Assembly (NCBI GenBank): GCA_947650285.1
Contig: CANTFL010001427.1
Coordinates: forward strand, 1 to 64,000
Length of the DNA: 64,000 nucleotides
Origin: Hyaloperonospora brassicae
Taxonomy: Eukaryota > Oomycota > Peronosporomycetes > Peronosporales > Peronosporaceae
Direction of reading: 5' to 3'
Below are positions 44,001 to 56,685 of the stretch, in pieces (position 1 is the first letter of the stretch; every line of letters begins with the position of its first letter). Both the position numbers and the translations under genes were made by a program. The notes under the pieces are model-generated. The model did no database searches and was not told where the DNA came from. It worked only from the letters and a program-made list of their open reading frames with translations.

Positions 44001-46457
44001 ATAGAAGCGCAATCGTAATCTGCACTTACACTCTTATTCTATACGATGTCTCATTAAGCTGTGTCGTTTAAGTACATTAAAAAGAAAACAAATATACGGT
44101 GCCCATGAAGTGATTTTTGTAACTACCACCATATTCCACCTGATACTGCTTGCACTCGAGACACTTAAAGAAGCCATGTGTGTGATGGAATCAGAGAAGG
44201 TCTTATGAGGTTGTCTCGTGTAATCTCGTCATACCTGCCTTATGCGAAGGCGAACGGGAACACGAGGTTCACCAACTATACTCAAATATACAGCAGGCTC
44301 TCACCATTTTTTTGCGGTGCATAAAAGAAGCGTCTATGTTGAAATTTGGAATAATTGTCAGAGACCTGCTTGACTATGAAGGAACTGAGGAGCGGACATA
44401 TCAGGTCGTTGTATGGTAACAAAATGGTGTTATACTTAGAAATGGTGAGGTCTCTATGTAGGAATGGAGAACACCGTTAGGATAGGAAAGGGTACCTGTC
44501 GGTAACACCTCAACTATATTTAATCTTCATTTTTCTGTCACGTGCACAAGTGTATCAGGTCAGATACACATTCTCACATTATCGGCTGAGCGGCCCAATA
44601 TACAAGCACTAATGCAATCTGAACGATGTGATTGAATATATAATTCTGCTCAATAATGCAATATGCAAAATTTACCGGGAAATATGTCTTTTTTCGTTTG
44701 TATTGCATAACCGAAACACATTGGTTTCAATTGCCGTAGTGACTATTAAAGTTAGACCATTATATCATATACATAAGCATATTTATGAAGCTGTAGGCTC
44801 GCGGTAATGAGAAATGACACAAAAGACGTGGAGCGTTTCTTTGATTGTCAGTCTCGTCAGGGGCGTCCTATGACCGTAAACATCCATTGTATGAAGAAAT
44901 AAACCCATTCCATAGAAAAACACGATAAAATATCGGCTAGTATATAGAAGATTACACGTTCTTTATACTGGTTGTTCGTCATGAAGCCGTTGATCGTCGC
45001 ACTTACTCATCAAAATACCTCAGTTTCAGCGAAAACAGGTAGCACGTCCGTAAACATTCCACACTTCTCGAAACGATCAGCGAATAAGTTACCAATATTC
45101 AAGAATTGGTATGTCGCCGTAAATAACTAACCAGAAGGCTAAATATGTCGTTGATGCGCTCCCAAGACGACTAAAATGATAAAGGATTGCGTAATAGATC
45201 AGTGAGATATTCGCTGTTGCAGCTATTATAATTGGCGAATCGTCGTTAATTCTTTTCGACGCCGTGAGGGCATGTATTGTACAAGCTTCTTATAACTTCA
45301 ACGTATATTTCTTGGAAATACCGTCGAATCGCAGGATCTATCTGCATCTTAGTAATCTTGATGATACCATTTGCTATCCCACTAACATACAACCAGCGAC
45401 TCGACTTCAACGCACAATTGTGGACACCTCGCGTCTTCCTTTATAGGTATGATAGCCTAAACCTTACACCCATGTATGATATACATGCGTCGACAATTTG
45501 TGAGCAACTTTTCCGTAAAGAAACTTATTGCTCAGTCTAAGAAAAGTTTCGATGAGCTGCCAGTATCGTGATTATGCTTGAGTCTGAGCGTGCACAATAA
45601 TGTAAACGACGGCTTCCTGAGCTATAATATGTCAGTTATCGCAGGTGCTATCACATCCGCTAAGCTGCTAGCAGTCCGTATCAATCGTCTTTGACGTCGA
45701 GGGATCAACGACAATCACAATCATACAATCAAGCTTAGCTTAAATGGTCGGTCTAGCAAGAGTATAGGTCTTGATATTTGCTCCCAATTGATATCATGCC
45801 TAACGTCTTTTCCGTCTCTAACACGCATTTTTACCTCCATTTTTTCCCTGTGGTATTATTTTCGATAGGTTTTCACGGATAACGGTAATGTTATGTGATA
45901 CTTGTTCGATTCACAATAACAAGTTTATACATCTGCATTTAACCATTTGGAGACTAATTTTGGCATAGATGTATAAAAAGGCGTATTTGACATGATAATC
46001 AATAACCGTTCCTATTTATCAGATCGAGCAAGATCTTCACAATGAAAGCCCTATCCATTTATAACTGGGTAAGGAGACCATCAGGTATACCTTTTACTAC
46101 GTTGACGGAGTGACTCATCCACTAATTTCCTCCTTTATGGAGTGAACCTACATAATCAAAGAGATGATATTATGGAATCATAAGAGTTAATGTATAGTCT
46201 CAACCAGTACGATCTGACAATAATGGAGATCAAGGAAAGAAATCAAAAGACGTGATAATCCTTTTGTGATCAACGACGCCAACAAAATCAGCGTCGTGCT
46301 CTTCGTCTGTATCGCAATACCCATCATATGTAAGTGTGCGCATGAACAATCATATTTATAATGTGCTTAATCAAGGTATCACAGTCAAATCAGCGACTTG
46401 GCGTAGCGACTTTTGCTGATGATGATGCAGAGTTGCGCTAAGACGGAAACTAGATCC
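41036..46457. other. AT-rich gene-poor block
   Basis: Over 5 kb with dense stops in all frames, frequent short A/T runs and no protein family seen. Probably decayed transposon sequence. The longest frames (41396-41644 and 42884-43093, +) have no recognisable content. Confidence 0.5.
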
Positions 46458-46505
46458 TCAACGCAGGATCGAAAATGAAAGTGAGCATATGGTAGCGTTT
46501 CTAGT
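46455..46505 (-). repeat. Dispersed repeat segment, copy 1 (copia-associated)
   Basis: Shares the stretch AACGCAGG…GGTAGCGT with 51260-51302. On the minus strand both can encode ATICSL. It lies downstream of the copia remnant, as part of an LTR or 3' untranslated region would. Confidence 0.5.
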
Positions 46506-46669
46506 CAAGTATGTGTTCACCTCCGTAATCCCTCCCATTGTTTCGTTCAATTTCTTCTTGTCCTTTTTGTCGATTTTTTGCATGGTATGTGAGCTGTGCT
46601 TCCTGTCTCGTATAATGATACTTTCAATCTGTTTCTTCCGTTGATACACGTAAACAAGACCAAAAAGAA

Positions 46670-46810
46670 TGATAAATAACTTTCAAATCTCCTTTCATCG
46701 CAGTGACGAAGTATCAGATCAATGGCCTCGCACACTTCGTAGTTTGGCGCTGAAAGTGGTTTTGTCAATACATTGGCAACCATGGCTTGCTTGTCTAACA
46801 TCAATCTATA
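46670..46810 (-). pseudogene. Ty1/copia polyprotein C-terminal remnant
   Basis: The minus frame contains MLDKQAMVANVLTKPLSAP, close to the end of copia RNase H (the VADVLTKPLP-type motif), then NYEVCEAIDLI. Upstream the frame is broken. It marks a decayed copia element transcribed leftward; no intact domains or LTR pair were found. Confidence 0.6.
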
Positions 46811-49800
46811 TGTGTGACGATATTGCTTTTAGCGGTTCCTTGATCATACTCGTAGCAGTTTCGTCTCGTATAGATTCAAGTCTAGTATAAGCATCCTTTC
46901 CGTTGACAAAGACTTCTATGATGGCAATTTGAGATACGTATGCTTTTTGAGTTGATGCGCAAGACGACTATGTTACAACTTGCTTGACTATTACAACATT
47001 TATCGCCACGGTTTCCGGAATCGCCACGAGAGTAGTCCTAACGGACACATTCTAGGTTACTGCAGTCGATAAAGCTACTGCAGTCTGCTTCGACAGTGCC
47101 AGGAATAATATTAACCATTTGCAAGCTGTATGCTTGCGCAGGTCGAATGACAAACTTCCACATCTCTCGCAAATTATACGTCGATAAAAATTTTGACGAA
47201 AAAACAAAAATATATTAGCCCGTCGTCATGCTTTATACGAGGATACGCCGTATCGTGAAACGCAGGTGGACGGCCGTCATTTGCCAAATTCGGTTCATGG
47301 CAAGCCGATTAATCTCGTTGACTGCGAATGCGATATACAAACGCGTGCACCGCGTATGTCATAGTATACTGCCATCCAGTCATTAAAATTCTGTAGTGGA
47401 TGCTATCAGTATATAGAACATGCGCTATCATTCAAAGCATAGATCAAAGACTTTGTTATGGCAAGATATTATAAGTCTTGCATCGGTGATATCGACACCG
47501 AAAATGGATATAATGGAATATATTGAACCCTTGTCCAAATAACAACTCGATACAAGCACTTGGATAGTTGCCGTTTCTTACTGGATCACGCCAAAATAAT
47601 CGAGAAGAATACGATGATGACCATTGGAATGACAGCCAAGTACGTACGACACAGCTTTACCGCTTGATCTGAAGTCGACACGATACACGAGAAGCGCATT
47701 CCTTTTCTAGGTACGCAACCATTTTTTCGATCCTCTTGAAATAGTACGCCCACTTTTTGTCGGTAGTGATCTGTCACCTTGAGAACAAAATACGGTGTAG
47801 TAGGTACTTCAAGCTTCACCAATCGATTTCTTGATGATCGGCTATCTTTCACAACTCAATATGTGCTCTGCGTCATGCCTTTCCGTAGCTAAGCGGGATA
47901 GGCTCATCTACCCGTAGCTCATTATTCGTCGATGTGCCCATCACCGTGTACTTCATCGAATGAGATGATGCTTGAACTGGAAGTGAAGTGGATTAGGACA
48001 TCACTGCAATCTTGGCGACCAAGCAATCCAATTTGCGTCAAATTTAATTTGTGACTTTTTATCAATCACTTCTAATTCAAACGGGTTTCGTATGACTTGA
48101 TGGAATTGCCTACCTGCTGCTTGTTTATTGACCGTCTTTGCTTTTTACGACTCTGTTGGCGTCGTTTATTGTTTATTTTGTGCAGATAGCTCTCGGTACT
48201 TCTTAAGAATTGGTGATTTATAATTTTCATTGGATTTTGTGGTATGAAGCGTGGTAATTACGAATTGAAGATAGCGAGATAAAGTATTGTTACACTTGGT
48301 CTTCTTCAACCCTAGAATATTCTCGCAGGACCTGTAATGTTCACAATCTTATAGATTAGGTCAGACTTGACAAGGCGAAATGCATACTCCTTTATCTTGT
48401 AGGTTAGGTATTTTTTGTGGGGGGTGGGTCATCGTGGGTACTCTCTTTCTTTGGAACATAAGGACCTGTCAAGGCCGCATACTAGTCAGCATCACTTCAA
48501 TGTGTGCGTGGAATCCAAATCGAAATAGCATACACCGAGGTATCCTATATGGTGCGATTTGTTCTTTCATCCCTTTATTATAGTAAAAAGTAAAGGCCGC
48601 AATCGCCTGTCGTTTGATACCGTGTTTATAGCAAAAGAGATCTACGACACAGTATAAAACGCATCATTTTTATCGGGACGTTGGACGCGAATGCAAAAAA
48701 ATAACTTGGCCTTACACAATGCATAGAAAATCTAGAAAATTGGTCGCTGGAAATGTCTTACATTTAGGCGGCAGAAAAGACGCCAGATGAATTAATATAT
48801 AGTAGTAAAAAACTTTATCCGTCATACAGTCATCACTAGACAGCGTGATGAGACACTCTATATCACTGCCTTTACCGCCTCCAATTTTGTTGGATTAGGA
48901 GTTATAATTTGAGTCTCCTTTGATCGAGCGGTATGTACAACCTTCCCTTCATTTCATGTAACGCATTAAGACTCTTGGCAAAGGTAATGTATGGTGGTCT
49001 GATCCTTAGTCATGCTCACGATCGATATTCGAAAGCTAGTTCGTCTAGACGCGTGGCTAGGTGCACCAGCGTATCGACATGGTGTTGACATAGAACTCTA
49101 TTTTTGTCCAAGCGAGAAGCACCAAATCAACTGGCTAGCCCAAACTCATTACATAACTGTCGCTGCGTATTGCAGTGACTATAATTCATTCTCATATCAT
49201 CCGAGCGTCAAATAATATTTGACCATAATTCTCAGTTCTGTCGCCGGTAGCAGCACAGTCCGCACATCAACAACTAATCGTTTTAAACGACCATTAGAAA
49301 TGATACACAGCTACTCAGAAAAGGAAAGAACATATTGCATAGTTCAGAGATGGTAACATAACTGTCTACCTTCGACTACTGTCTTGAGCGTCAACTTGCC
49401 AAACTTTTCTATGTCAAGACTTTGGTCGTTCGGCAGTGCGAGTTCATCATATACACATCATCATGAATATTGGATCGTGGTCTACATAGTTGGAACCTTA
49501 TGCGAATTCCACTACGCAGTTTCACTAGCTTTCAAAGTCGATGGAAGCACATACTTTGAATCTTTGTGAAAATACATCCAGATCAATCTGCTTTATTTTC
49601 TTCGTTGTTTCTCCTGGATGTCCTCTTTTTGAGTTGATCCGGGTACTGACATTGGGTATTCACTTCACCACATTTCTCGTACTATGTCGACCCACCAACT
49701 ACTGTAAATACATTCAACAATTCATGTACATTTTATTATTCTGTTCATCCTACATTTCTCGAACCCGCGCATTTAGGTCATATTCGTGTGCGGCGCAGTC

Positions 49801-49811
49801 TATTTGTAGCG
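46811..49811. other. AT-rich gene-poor block, continued
   Basis: No supported gene. A minus frame at 47586-47852 has a hydrophobic end (LAVIPMVIIVFFSIILA) but no recognised family and is not called. Confidence 0.45.
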
Positions 49812-49848
49812 GTGCACACCTTGTGTCAATTCAACACAAGGTGTGCAC
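49812..49848. repeat. Perfect 15-bp stem, 7-nt loop hairpin
   Basis: GTGCACACCTTGTGT / ACACAAGGTGTGCAC separated by CAATTCA. The CAATTCAACA core resembles an LTR terminus, so it could mark a retrotransposon end. Confidence 0.8.
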
Positions 49849-50172
49849 ACCCGACGACACGTACACGTAGCGTGAGGAAGCGCAGCGAAGTAGGCAGAAC
49901 TCGAAATCTCTGTCTAAGGGAAAAAGTTGGTCTGTACTATATTTAGAAATGTTTCTTGATAAACCATCTTTTGTCTTGAGCTAACTATACTAAACTACAA
50001 TTTCCTATGTGGGTTTCTTGCTCACCACCCACTGCTCGCGTCCAGCAGCGAATGGTGGTTAATCGGGTTGATGTACCGTGGACATCAACCATCAGGTGGA
50101 GCAACCCGTCATAGAAATATTGCCCTCGGGGGAAATATTCCTCGAAACCTAACTCCTTACGAGTAATGTCAA

Positions 50173-50202
50173 TTGAACATTATCGAAATAGATAATGTTC
50201 AA
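50173..50202. repeat. Perfect 12-bp inverted repeat
   Basis: TTGAACATTATC, loop GAAATA, GATAATGTTCAA. One of several hairpins clustered in 49.8-50.2 kb. Confidence 0.85.
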
Positions 50203-51257
50203 AATTGATACGAAAATATCAGTTTTTATGTAACCGGTTCATCCCGTTACACTATTCCAGTCAACATCTTGTGCATGTTACTAGGTACTGCATGCTTGTC
50301 AATGTTGTCGATGATGCTTCGTTTTACCAACTCCCTGACCTGAGACACATATACGACGTAAAATTGACGTCGAAACCCACATTCGAAACAATTACTTCTA
50401 GTCCATGCATTGAGCTGACACTTACTCAGGGCTTACCCTCCCTACGTACACATCATATATCCATTTTTATTTGAACCCTACTGGCGGGAAAGTATGACCA
50501 CCAAGCTGCCACATTGTGGAGAAAGTAGACCAAATCGGTTGGTTACGAACCAATCACCCTCTCAAACTTTTCACCTTATTACGATATCGACGGACACGTG
50601 CCCATCATTATCGTTAAGATATCTACTTCGTTTACAGCTTTTTCATGACCGAGAATCCTCTTTTGCTGAAATATCTGAACAGGTCAATGTTGAGGTCTTT
50701 GCCCGTCAATTTATGGATCATCATCCTTGACATCTTGGTATACGCAACAGAAACCCAGTTCAATATGATGCGATACCATGCTTAAATTGCTCGAACCGAT
50801 CTTATCTTGACTGACGCGGTTGCTGGACGTGATATCTACTTTCCTGCTCATGTAGCCTTCCTCGATAGATATGGCAGTATCATCTTGTGCATACTGCCGT
50901 TGATGTAGATCTTGTATAGTTGACCGGAACGTACCGATGATGCACTACACCGGTCAGCTTCTTGGATACCGCTGGCGACGGATAGATACGTGTCGGTTAT
51001 ACTTCCTAGAATTGTTTTGGCCATCACTCGAGCCTATGATTGAACTAGCCGATAAAGGCGCTTCGTTCATTCGAGCCTTGCTATCATCTTCTGAAGAAGC
51101 GCAAACACAGTGATATATGTGTCGCTTTAGACTCGAGGTTCCACGGATTTGTCTATCAATATCCTTTGATACTAACAGTAAGGCTCTTTCAGTCGTAAAT
51201 TCGTCACACTCACGACCAGTATGCATAACTTAGGCTCAAAATATGTAAAACTATCCC
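50203..51257. other. Gene-poor, transposon-like sequence
   Basis: Short frames at 50205-50474 and 50494-50730 (+) and 50954-51226 (-) have no recognised domain; probably retrotransposon debris. Confidence 0.4.
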
Positions 51258-51303
51258 CTGAACGCAGGTACGAAACATAGAAGTGAACAGATGGTAGCGT
51301 CTA
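51258..51303 (-). repeat. Dispersed repeat segment, copy 2 (copia-associated)
   Basis: Second copy of the sequence at 46455-46505, with scattered substitutions. Beyond it the two loci diverge. Confidence 0.5.
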
Positions 51304-51725
51304 GCATATTCTCATCTAAATGATATCCAAAGAATGTTTCGTAACCCTCGTAGATCTTTCCATGCCATTTGAACTGTAGCGGAGCTAGCACAGCTCCTAT
51401 CCAGAGGAAGGGTTTGTGCTTGACGAGCAAGCTTGTTCTTTACCAGAACACGAATCTACGATTCAATGAGCTTACAGCTCCAGGTCCTTGTTCAAGAGAC
51501 CAACCGGTTCAGTAAATCAACAACATATAGTGCTCAAATTTGACGCCTTAGAAAGGCTTGACTGTTCTTTATAAGATCCGAGACGCCATAACAAGGCACG
51601 GTTCTCTAACAGATCAAAAGGGGAACTGATGCTTACTTAATTTTATGGAAAATCACACCTTAGGCTAAACGTACCTAATCGAGACACCAATGATCTAATT
51701 AGTACCTTCTTACAGATCTTGTATT

Positions 51726-51754
51726 TGTTGGCTGACACACGTCAGCACCCAACA
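51726..51754. repeat. LTR-end-like hairpin
   Basis: TGTTGGCTGAC ACAC GTCAGCACCCAACA: an inverted repeat whose TGTTGG start resembles copia LTR ends. No matching partner LTR was found. Confidence 0.5.
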
Positions 51755-54700
51755 ACTGATAAGGTGCTCGAATATCATTTTAATGGGATCTCATCCCTGG
51801 TGTGAACCACACCTGTTATGTCGCTTACCAACCGACGTGTAAACCCGTTACTTGAACGGTCCTTCTTGTTCCCAATACAAGAAGTGCGCTTGCATCTTCC
51901 ATTGAGACGCACCGCACAAGTATTACAAGAAAGCAAACACGTTCCGACACGTTTTGCATCGAAAAGCGCGTTGAAAAAAGTAAAGAGCATCATCGCGAGA
52001 GCTATGTATGAATCGAATCCGACAACTGACAAGAACGAGTTGTAAGGCTTATACTTTATAATTACCGACAATGTGGTGTACCTGTCTTTTTTGTACTTGT
52101 AAAATACAATGTGACGTAAGTAAGCAAGGACAAATTCGCACGTTCGTCGATTTCCAATTCTCTTTGCTACATTGCGGTCGAGATCTTAGCAAGAAATCGG
52201 CATATTACACGAATCTGAATCTTTTGATTAGTACGACCAGTGTGTAGCTTGATTCGATGGCATACATAGGCGCCACATGTAAAAGCATCAATCGATACAG
52301 GTGGTCGAACATTGGGTTCTCAACCTTCGTTCTGACAGAAAAGCTCCCTTGACATTGGGGCATCTCCTGATAAGCAAACAACAATTATTCTCGCAGAAAC
52401 GATTTTGCGCCCTTCGTCTCCGCTCATGCAAGTCGAACGCTTACTGTGACATCATCTCTCCCTTGTATTGCTACAGCATAAACTGGCCTACAGTAACACC
52501 GTGTAGGCTGATACCTTGCGATTCTGCCTACACATACGTGCAGAGGAAGAAAGACGACTAGCTGACACATTGACCGAAAGTAAAGGGATATGTATTCAGT
52601 AACATAATCACTGTAACGTAAATTTTGCTTCAAACTTTGTGAGCAATATCTCAATACCATCACAACCTACGACTGTATGCCACACCACCCATTGCGTGCG
52701 CATAGCATTGTTTGACGCTTTGTTCGTTTATATGATGGCCTGTATCAAACGATTATTAGAAGTCGCTGAATGGCACGTTGTAACAACTAATCAGGAATCA
52801 TGACCCGCAGCGATCACATTCGCACTGGTATTGATGATACCAATGTCCTGAAACGGGCTAAACTCTCGTGATGCTTACCATGCAACAAGTGCTCATAATG
52901 ATTCTTTCTACAACAAAGGTTCCCTCCAAATCGACCAAACAGTGGTCCTTAAGTTGGCCTTCATCGCCCTTAGTGGTGATATTCGATAGCACGGAATAGG
53001 GACGTGACGTGGTGAGCCTTTCACCAGACATTGACGTTAAACAATGTGTTCATGAGACTATATATCATTTAGTTCACCTTTAGCTAAAACCATGACCAGA
53101 ATAACTAAACTCTAGTAATTAAATTGATTTAAGTCCGTTTTTTTGGGATAACTGCCTTCGAGTATAATATTGAGTATGTACCCTCTCAAAGGTAACAGGT
53201 TTCATGATTAAGTGTACAAATGATATTCTTCGATAAATAACCAAGTAAACCTTGAGAGACTGGAAGAAACTTCCGTATCAATTACGTTTGAAGTAAATGA
53301 CCATTGAAAGTAAAGTATTTGGAGCGGCTTACGACCCTCTATTTAAACAAGTAGAACAGGCCATTAGATTGACATATAACGACCCCTATCATGACCAGAC
53401 ACGCGCCACCCCACAAATTAAAAGTAGACTTTCGGTAAATGTATAGAGTTTGATATATTTCGGTGGGGCGTATATATTATTACATCTGCCGAGCACGAGT
53501 GCCTTACATATTGTCTCCTCTCTCCGTGGTCGAAATGACTTGTTCACTTTACTGCTCTTTCCCTCACTAACCGCATGTATATCGTGTCAGTGGTGTTTCG
53601 GGCTGCTCACGGTCTATCTTGCAGCTAGCATTAGCCAGGTGCACTGTCATCGATGTAGGTGAAAAGTGCTCCATCACATATCAACAGCAACAGGCCATTT
53701 TGCCGCAAACTGGAATCTTGCCCGCTGTTGCTACCTGCTCACGTGTGCAGCTTTGAAGCTCTTTCGGGTACATGCAATGTGACCCCTTCCGCTCTGAGAT
53801 ATGGCGATACAGGGCAGTTTGCAAGCAATAATTGCGGTGAGCGAAACGTGGATGCGTTACTACGTGTTGGAAAAGACTGCATACGTGGTACCGGATATGT
53901 GCTCGTCTAAGATGGTGAGCGTGTTGCTTCCAGCGGCTGTCGCGCAAACTAAGTAATCTGTGCGTAATGAGGGAGACTATCCATAGGTTTTGAGAGGGTC
54001 GAGGGGTCGACGTAAATACATTCTTCCGTTAAATATGTAGCGTGGACGAAAGAAACGAATTGCGAGTACGAGCTGTTCGCATCGAATCAACTTTGTCATA
54101 CCTAACGAAGGCTTGAAGCACAAATGAGCCCTTACCGTTTCCAACACAGATGCCCTGGCAACAGCTGATGTGCGTAAAGGTCGAGAAATGATCACCCACG
54201 ACAGCGAAGTCACGATCATGCAGTTGAGTTCTCCATCGCCACGATTGGCTCCCATTCCCCCATCTGAAACCCACCAGTTTCGCATACGATCGTCGTCCGT
54301 GCCAGGCAAATCGAAGCCGCTAGCCATTCAAACGGACAAGAGGCGGCTGTCGACTCTTTGCGCGTGGCAAGTCTGGACTCGCTATCGATGGTGACATGAA
54401 CATTACTGCTTTGGACAAGCGGTTTATGCGTTCGATGAAGCGCGTTGTGTGCAATTATCTTGCACCATGGTCGCTCTCTTTTCCCCATAAGTGTACATTC
54501 GTCGCAGCGAGTCGAACCGGCTTGCGAGAGCGAACGCGTCCGTCTTAATCGTCGAATCTCCGTCTATCCAGTCTTCCTCTTACGGCACGGCAAGACCAAG
54601 TTCCGGTACTGCCGCTGTGATAGCGCACGACATGGAGAATGGACATCGAGTATCACCTTTTACCTCTGTTCGGTCCCTACACGTTTCTTTGTGCGCATGA

Positions 54701-55450
54701 CTTCGAGGCCATCAGTTTACTGGAACGCACAGTATGCCGTGCAATTGGTTGCTCGAGTCATGTCGGACGCCTCTGTGTGCATGAGTAGCCTTTGGTTACG
54801 AACCCTTTGTGCTGTCGCTAGAGCGCTTCTCGGTGCTCGAAGCCAGACATGTCGGCGCCACACGGTACTCCGCGTTCTGATATCTTTTTGAGTCAAGCGC
54901 GTGTTGTTCCATGCCGAACAATACAACCAATGTGGCAGGTCTCTTCATTAGTCTGGTACCGCCGACTCGCTGTAGCTAAGCGCTTGTTGGCTGAATGAGA
55001 CCTCTGGTTCGAACGAGCTGATCCATCGAACCTGCACTGACACGATCGCATACAGAGATGTGCGTATCAAATTGGCGCACCGGATGCAACGATCGAAGTG
55101 GATCGCCAAGAGCTCCACACGACGGTTTTGTTGCAGTCAGAGGTTACGTGCGCAGCGCGTCGCGTGAATAGCATCCTGCCGGCGTGCATAGGTAAGGACT
55201 CGTTGCCGTCTACAAGTGACAGACACAGAGCGCGTTCAATCGACGTTTGTGTTAATTGTAGCCTGCAGTATCTTTACGCAACCCTACTACTTCGGAAGAT
55301 CACTGTCGACACGGGCGAGCCTATCCTCGACTTTCTGCGGAGTTGCTGCCATCATCCACTGACTAGTTGACCAGTGTAAGCTGACGTTGTCCCGTCGTTC
55401 AAATCAAACGATCAACGGCTGCGCGTCGACAGCAGGAGGACGGAACGAGC
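51755..55450. other. Gene-poor block up to the fourth START/FYVE gene
   Basis: AT-rich to about 53.6 kb, then closer to the composition of the gene-bearing parts. No supported gene. Confidence 0.45.
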
Positions 55451-55470
55451 ACTTCATTCGTGAATTCGCT
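55451..55470 (+). promoter_or_regulatory. Inr/FPR-like core promoter of the 55507 gene
   Basis: ACTTCATTCGTGAATTCGCT: TCATTCG followed by GAATTC, 36-55 nt before the ATG. Its place inside the upstream open frame supports the later start. Confidence 0.42.
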
Positions 55471-55506
55471 AGAGCCGCACGACGAGCCCTCCAGTCTTTG
55501 ATCGCA

Positions 55507-56685
55507 ATGCCGAAAGACACGTATCGGACAAACCCCTATGCGGACGTGCACTTGTCCGACGAACAGCGTCAGCAGCTCGTGGATGTTGTGAACGGGTGCG
55601 TGCAGAGCCACTTTGAAAAGTACGAGCATTTTGTCATGGCGGACAAGCACCAGATGGACGAGCGCCGATGGGAGTGCGTCAAGTTCAAAGAAGGGCTGAA
55701 CGTCTATGCCGAGCGGTCGGTCGACGACCAGACACGTCGAGGGATCACGCCCAAAACCGACGTCCCCCAGAGTGAAGCCGAGAAGGAACTGGTGGCAATG
55801 ATGTGCGTCGGTACGCTCGTTGGCGACCTCGAAGACCTCATGTTTGGCATCCTCAGCACAACGTGGGACGCGCTGCGCATCAAAGCGGCCTACATTGGCA
55901 GTGTCGTGTCCGGCGCCATCTTGTGCAACGCCGTGGAACCCACTGCGAAAGAGCCGTTTCGGTCCGTGATTGTCCGCTGGATGGCGTCGAATCGCATTAC
56001 GGCCACCGGAAAAAGTCGCGACTTCGTGGTGATTGAAGCCACGGACATTCTCGAGCTCCACAACGGCGAGCGCCTCGGCTACCACGTGTTCCACTCGGTG
56101 GACTTTCCGCAGACGAGGCCATTGAAAAACACGGTGCGGGGTAAGATGTCGTCCGTCAGCTTCTTCCGACACGTGCACAGCACTATCATTGACAGCTACG
56201 CGTGCTCGGTGGTCGACCCTGGCATGGTCATCAAGCGGCTCCAGTTCGTTCCGTTTGCAGCCACTGCCATGCTCTGTGCCGCGAGCTACGTGCACTGCGG
56301 ACAGATGAAGAAGCTCGCGTGGATGCTGCAGCGCCGACACGTGCGCGGCAAAGAGTGCGACGGGAGCCACCGAAAGAATAAAAAGTGCGTCATGTGCGGG
56401 AAGCGGAAGAGCATCCCTGGGTTCACCAGGAGCACGTGCAAGCTCTGCATTGGCCACATCTGTTCGGCCTGTAAAGTGCGCGTGGACATGAAGTTCATTG
56501 GCCAAGCCAGCGAGCTCGTAGAGCGCAAGATTAGCTTTTGCTCGCGGTGCCTGAGCGACGCTGTAAATGGCAGCGCCCGAGAAGCTGCGCTAGAGCAAGT
56601 AGTGTACTACCATGATTCGTACGGCAGCGGGTCTACTTTTTCAGACTCGGTATTGTTCGAGTCGTTATCTTCGTTTAGCCGCTAG
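55507..56685 (+). CDS. START-like and FYVE-like zinc finger protein (paralogue 4)
   Basis: 392 residues from ATG 55507. The open frame extends 40 codons upstream but has no ATG there (it begins at TTG), and the paralogues start at a comparable place, so 55507 is preferred. RRWECVKFKEGL (53-64) is followed by a START-like domain about 98-275 (GTLVGDLEDLMFG, KSRDFVVIEATD, GERLGYHVFHSVDFPQ, CGQMKKLAW). A basic linker leads to the zinc finger C294/C297, C311/C314, C319/C322, C345/C348; it lacks the FYVE basic motif (STCKLCIGHIC). The C-terminal tail is Ser/Asp-rich. Single exon; no signal peptide. Likely lipid-binding regulator; cargo unknown. Confidence 0.88.
   Translation: MPKDTYRTNPYADVHLSDEQRQQLVDVVNGCVQSHFEKYEHFVMADKHQMDERRWECVKFKEGLNVYAERSVDDQTRRGITPKTDVPQSEAEKELVAMMCVGTLVGDLEDLMFGILSTTWDALRIKAAYIGSVVSGAILCNAVEPTAKEPFRSVIVRWMASNRITATGKSRDFVVIEATDILELHNGERLGYHVFHSVDFPQTRPLKNTVRGKMSSVSFFRHVHSTIIDSYACSVVDPGMVIKRLQFVPFAATAMLCAASYVHCGQMKKLAWMLQRRHVRGKECDGSHRKNKKCVMCGKRKSIPGFTRSTCKLCIGHICSACKVRVDMKFIGQASELVERKISFCSRCLSDAVNGSAREAALEQVVYYHDSYGSGSTFSDSVLFESLSSFSR

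Noticed and set aside
47586..47852. 88-codon minus frame ending in a hydrophobic helix
   Set aside because: Could be a gene tail, but its start is not supported and no family is recognised; left as gene-poor block.
51726..51921. Possible solo LTR starting TGTTGG with GTATT on both sides
   Set aside because: The right end would not finish in CA, and a 5-bp match by chance is likely in AT-rich DNA.
55399..56505. 368-codon minus frame across paralogue 4
   Set aside because: Antisense shadow, His/Val/Ala-rich with no start context; the + frame is the real gene.
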